Source: Neoconidiobolus thromboides FSU 785
Lineage: Eukaryota; Entomophthoromycota; Entomophthoromycetes; Entomophthorales; Neoconidiobolaceae
DNA length: 64,000 nucleotides
Assembly (NCBI GenBank): GCA_025603075.1
Contig: MU626311.1
Location: 1 to 64,000 of the forward strand
Reading direction: 5' to 3'
Shown here: positions 60,347-64,000 of the stretch, piece after piece
Numbering within the stretch: the first letter of the stretch is position 1
Layout of the letters: the number at the start of each line of letters is the position of its first letter
Notes under the pieces: generated by a model
Databases searched by the model: none
What the model saw: only the letters and a program-made list of their open reading frames with translations
Told to the model about the DNA's origin: nothing
Made by a program: the position numbers and the translations under genes

Positions 60347-61240
60347 ATGAGATTAACAGTTGATATAATCAATGAAAGTGAATGTCGAATTAACCCATTA
60401 AAAGATCGTGAGCTTTACTTAAGAGGTAAATTAAACAAACTGAGTAGTAATGGTAGTAGACATTAATTCATCTTTTCAGGTTTAAAAATCCCTGAGATTG
60501 AAAATTTTGGTTCTACAAAAGTAAGTGTATTATTCTAGGCTACAAGTAGAAATATAACATCTATCTTCCAGGACTTAAACGATAGTATTGACTTAAGCGA
60601 TAATGATTTATTACAATTGGGCAACTTTCCTTTATTACCTCGGTTGAAAAAATTATACTTAAGCAACAATCGTATCAGTATCATAGATCCCTTAATTGCT
60701 AAGCAGTTGCCGAATCTAAATACATTAATATTAACAAATAATCAAGTGAGTGGTTTGGAGTACCTACTACCATTGAAAGAAATGAGCAAATTAGAGCATT
60801 TAAGTTTAATTGGGAATCCAGTAGTGAATTTAAATTATTATCGATTGTTTTGTATCTTTTTATGTAAGAAAATTAGGTTTGTTGACTTCCAAAGAGTCAA
60901 GGATGAGGTAAGTCTAAAAATAATTATTTTTTGATATTGATATTAATTTTAATTTTAACTTATAGGAAAGAAAACAAGCAAATAGCTTATTTTTAAATGA
61001 AAAAGGAGAGTTTAGTTCTATTGCCTTAGGTATCATTAACAAAGTACCTGCTAAAACCTTTGAAGCTAACACAATCGCCACACAAAATAGTAAGTTTTTT
61101 TAATGTCTATTAATTATTTTATCTTAATTTATTGATTATTTTTAGATGAAGTTAAAAATACAAGTGCCCTTCAATCTTTAACTGAAGAGGAACAAAAAAG
61201 AATTCAAGCTTCTTTAAATAAAGTTTCTAATTTGGTTTAA
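60347..61240 (+). CDS. LEA1: U2 snRNP protein A' (Lea1)
   Basis: Leucine-rich-repeat protein that, with U2B'', binds stem-loop IV of U2 snRNA in the spliceosome. About 240 residues, six exons. It starts MRLTVDIINESECRINPLKD then RELYLRG, LKIPEIENFGSTK, DSIDLSDNDLLQLGNFPLLP and RLKKLYLSNNRISIIDPLIA, then LNTLILTNNQVSGLEYLLPL, LEHLSLIGNPVVN, YYRLFCIF and RFVDFQRVKDEER. These follow the U2A' repeat order closely, including the DFQKVK-type cap. The C-terminal part (KVPAKTFEANTIATQN; LTEEEQKRIQASLNKVSNLV) is shorter than in animals. It ends 90 bp from the stop of the kexin gene on the other strand. Confidence 0.93.
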
Positions 61241-61329
61241 GATAAATAAAAATAATAAAATAAAATAAAAATAGCCATGTTAAAGTTTTTCTTTTATTTA
61301 AATAATGATAAATCAGCCAAATAAAAGTT

Positions 61330-64000
61330 TTATTCCAAAGATCGAACGCCATCTGTACTTGATCTATTTTCATCAGTTTGGTCATTATCTACATCTAATA
61401 ACAACTCATCTTCATCTTCAGCAATGTATAATACATCAGTGCTAACATTAGCATCCTCCTCCTTTATGTCACCCCCCTCATCATCATGATAATGTTCATC
61501 ATTATCATCATCTTCATCATCTAATTCTTGTAACTGATAATCATGTTCTTCATCATTTAATAAAGACATTTCTCTCATCTGTTGATCTCTAAAAGGTTGA
61601 TTTTTATATCTATAAAATAGCATAATACTTAACACAATCAGTACAATAAAACACAGCAATAAAATAACATAGATCATAAAACTATTCTGGCCTTGACCTA
61701 AAGAGTTAAGCTGAGATAATAATTGACTATTATATTGCTCTTTGTTTTTTTGTTCTTCTTCTTTAAGTTTTCCATTGCCTTGATTTATTACTTTCTCTGT
61801 GTTCACTGGTGCTTGTTTACCATCTTCAGTAGCCGTTGGAACCACATTACTCTCTATGCTCTCCTTTGTCAAAGCAGTCTCAGCTTTATCAAGTGTTATC
61901 GTCTTTGTTAAAAAAACATCTTTCATAGACTCAACACTCGAAGTAATATTACTAGGTAAAACATAACTAGTTACCTTTGATGGTATTTCACCATTTACTT
62001 CGGATATAATTACCTTTTCTTCCTCTTTTTTATTATCTTGATGTATAATTGTAGGTCTATCATTATTATCATTTTCTAAAGGTATAGTACTATCTCCATA
62101 CAATGTCATATGCCAACTTATAAAATCCCCAATAGCAAATGGGTCTTTGATATCTTTAACTCTTAATTTCCACTCTCCCTCAGCTGGTTCATCCCTAAAA
62201 ACAATAGCTTAAATTTAACATTTTATTATATTATTATAAATTATTACCAATGTTTCACGGTCATAAAAGTCCAATTTGGGAATCCTTGATCGCTATTATC
62301 CTTTAATCTAGGTACACAAATCTCTGAAACAATACCATTAGGAGATATTAAATCAATAGCAATGTCTGATCTTCTGTTATGAATAATATTCACAGTAACA
62401 GTTACATGTTCCAAAGACTTAAACTTCCCATTGTTTAAATCCTCTTTTTTAATGACTGTTGAAGACAGGATACCTTCATGATCTTGAGGTATTCTTTGTT
62501 GTACCATAACAGTAGGTGTAGTTAATTTCGTTTGTTGATTTTTGCTAGTAAAGTTCATAGCATGATGAACATATTTATAACCGTCTACTTTGCCATATCC
62601 ATATTTTGGACTATACCATCTTCCCATCCATGTTTTACTCCAGCTTTCATCTTGTAGATTTACTGGGACTGCTGCTTGTACTGAAATATGTTGAAAATCG
62701 CGCCAGGTAAGATCAGGTCTTTTTTGAAGTGCCAACGCTATAATACCTGCCATCATTGGTGCTGCTGCGGATGTACCACCATGCGAATCCGTACATTGGC
62801 TATGCCAAGAGGAGGAAGTATACTAAAATATTAAAATAAATTAATGTCAGATATAATAAAAAAGGCAGAACTCATTACAATTCTAGCTCCAAAATTACCC
62901 GAAGAATAGGCGGTAATCATCATTGCAGTACAAGCTTCTGAATAAGCTGGATGTTGGTTTTTAGCATCTACAGAGCCGACAGTAATGGAATAGATAGAAT
63001 TAGTATACCCATCGAAGTTACAGTTATCTCCATTGATACCACCATTACCACTAGCAAATACAAAAATGCTACCTTTTTTTTGCCTGCCGTTTTCAGCTCC
63101 ATTTTTAATTGCTTCTTCCACTATCTTCGGTGGTCGATCCATAGCTAAACCATCATCTGGTGGTCCCCAAGAACAGGAATAGATCTGATTAATCTGATAT
63201 TTATAATTGATTGCAATAGCCTCTGCATCATCCGTTATTTCTTTGGATAATACACGTATCCCTTTATAATAAATTAAACATTATAAGATAAATTAAATAC
63301 TATTATGCTTGTTTTTACCTGATACTTTTGACTCATAAGCAATTCCAACTCCACAATCATTATTACGTATACCAGCAATTTGACCGGCACAACGAGTGCC
63401 ATGAGTATCTTCGTCTAACATTGGCATTGGTAATGGTCGTTCATCATTAAAATCATATGAACCTTCAGCAAACTAATGAATGAAATTTTTAAGCTTTAAA
63501 TTAAAAAATTTTAATGTTTTTAATTACAAAATTTTCTTTAATATCCCGATGTTCATAATCAATACCTAGTAGAAAAACAAATTTAATTCTAGTTTTTGAC
63601 GTAATTGAATCATTTATTTACCGTCATCTACAATAGCAACAATAACTCCTTTACCAGTGATACCTTTAATAATTTTAAAATATTAAACATTTTATTAATA
63701 AAAATTAATCAAACTACTATCTACCTTCCTCCCACAACTTCGTAATGTTTAAATCATTTCCTTCATCCTCTTGGTTATGCTAAAAAAAGCATAAATACTA
63801 ATTTCAAGAACAAGTTTAATCTCTAACTTACAAAATGCCACTGTTTAGGGAACCCTGGGTCTCTTATACCCAATAAAGCATATCTCGTCATATTCAATTC
63901 TTTTACCTTACTCGGTCTACCTTTTCCTACCGGCCCTCTTTTCACTCTTAGCTTAGGCACTTGTAAATTAAACTCTGAGATACCATTATTTTCTAGTTGG
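61330..64000 (-). CDS. KEX2: Kexin (Kex2-type prohormone-processing protease), 5' end off window
   Basis: Golgi subtilisin-like endoprotease that cuts after Lys-Arg/Arg-Arg. The start lies beyond 64000. Visible: end of the prodomain with [10 protein letters not shown], the likely self-cleavage site (about 63930-63950). Catalytic Asp in [12 protein letters not shown] (near 63625, split by an intron), His in [11 protein letters not shown] (near 63405), oxyanion Asn in [11 protein letters not shown] (near 63050), Ser in [13 protein letters not shown] (near 62770). The P domain follows ([50 protein letters not shown]). Then come a Ser/Thr-rich lumenal stalk, one membrane helix ([20 protein letters not shown] near 61640) and an acidic cytosolic tail with DYQLQEL and LYIAEDED, likely Golgi-retention signals. 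All catalytic residues are present. Short introns split the catalytic part. Confidence 0.95.

Noticed and set aside
61723-61911. Plus-strand hydrophobic frame
   Set aside because: Antisense of the kexin stalk and membrane segment.

Overview
The window is nuclear DNA of a very AT-rich, intron-dense fungus. Spliceosomal introns with GTAAGT-like donors and TTTAG/TTATTAG-like acceptors, a Kex2-type protease, a Rom/Rgf-type Rho GEF, a Spo7-like protein and a microsomal P450 point to fungi. A vitamin B12-dependent methylmalonyl-CoA mutase, a FANCD2 homologue and a multi-BRCT protein with a TopBP1 BRCT6-like domain are typical of early-diverging rather than Dikarya fungi. A zygomycete-type lineage (Zoopagomycota or Mucoromycota) is my inference; the sequence alone does not fix the taxon.

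Layout. 1-1.3 kb: C-terminal half of an ABCC-type ABC transporter (+). 1.9-3.9 kb: intact P450 (-). 3.9-7.1 kb: gene-poor. 7.1-9.8 kb: cysteine-rich single-pass membrane protein (+), convergent with a DUF2358/C6orf136-like gene (10.0-11.0 kb, -). 11.4-14.5 kb: MCM2 (-). 15.0-19.6 kb: repeat island with a decayed P450, solo LTRs, MITEs and a 308-bp inverted-repeat element. 19.7-23.7 kb: DEP-DH-PH-CNH Rho GEF (+). 24.2-26.6 kb: MCM7 (+). 27.0-27.8 kb: Spo7-like (-). 28.5-30.7 kb: second repeat island with another dead P450 and an LTR split by a MITE. 31.1-35.5 kb: FANCD2 (+), convergent with a Ptc7-type PP2C (-) and a myosin regulatory light chain (-). 38.2-45.8 kb: third repeat island with a Ty3/gypsy remnant, a palindromic LTR and many MITEs. 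45.9-47.8 kb: secreted S41-type protease (+). 47.8-50.5 kb: fourth repeat island with a 100-N assembly gap. 50.6-54.2 kb: methylmalonyl-CoA mutase (+), convergent with a tandem-CAP secreted protein (-). 57.0 kb: tRNA-Ser(GCT). 57.4-59.9 kb: TopBP1-like protein (-), divergent from U2A' (60.3-61.2 kb, +), which converges on a Kex2-type kexin (-) that runs off the right edge.

The most distinctive content is a family of about 31 copies (29 near-complete, 2 partial) of a roughly 100-bp TA-flanked miniature inverted-repeat element. Copies sit in both orientations, only outside intact coding exons. Two are inserted at exact TA sites inside an LTR and inside a gypsy integrase frame; conversely, one LTR is inserted inside a MITE with a 4-bp target duplication. 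So both element types have been active over overlapping periods. Replication and repair genes (MCM2, MCM7, FANCD2, a TopBP1-like gene) are frequent here, but they lie on both strands and are separated by unrelated genes, so I do not infer an operon-like unit.
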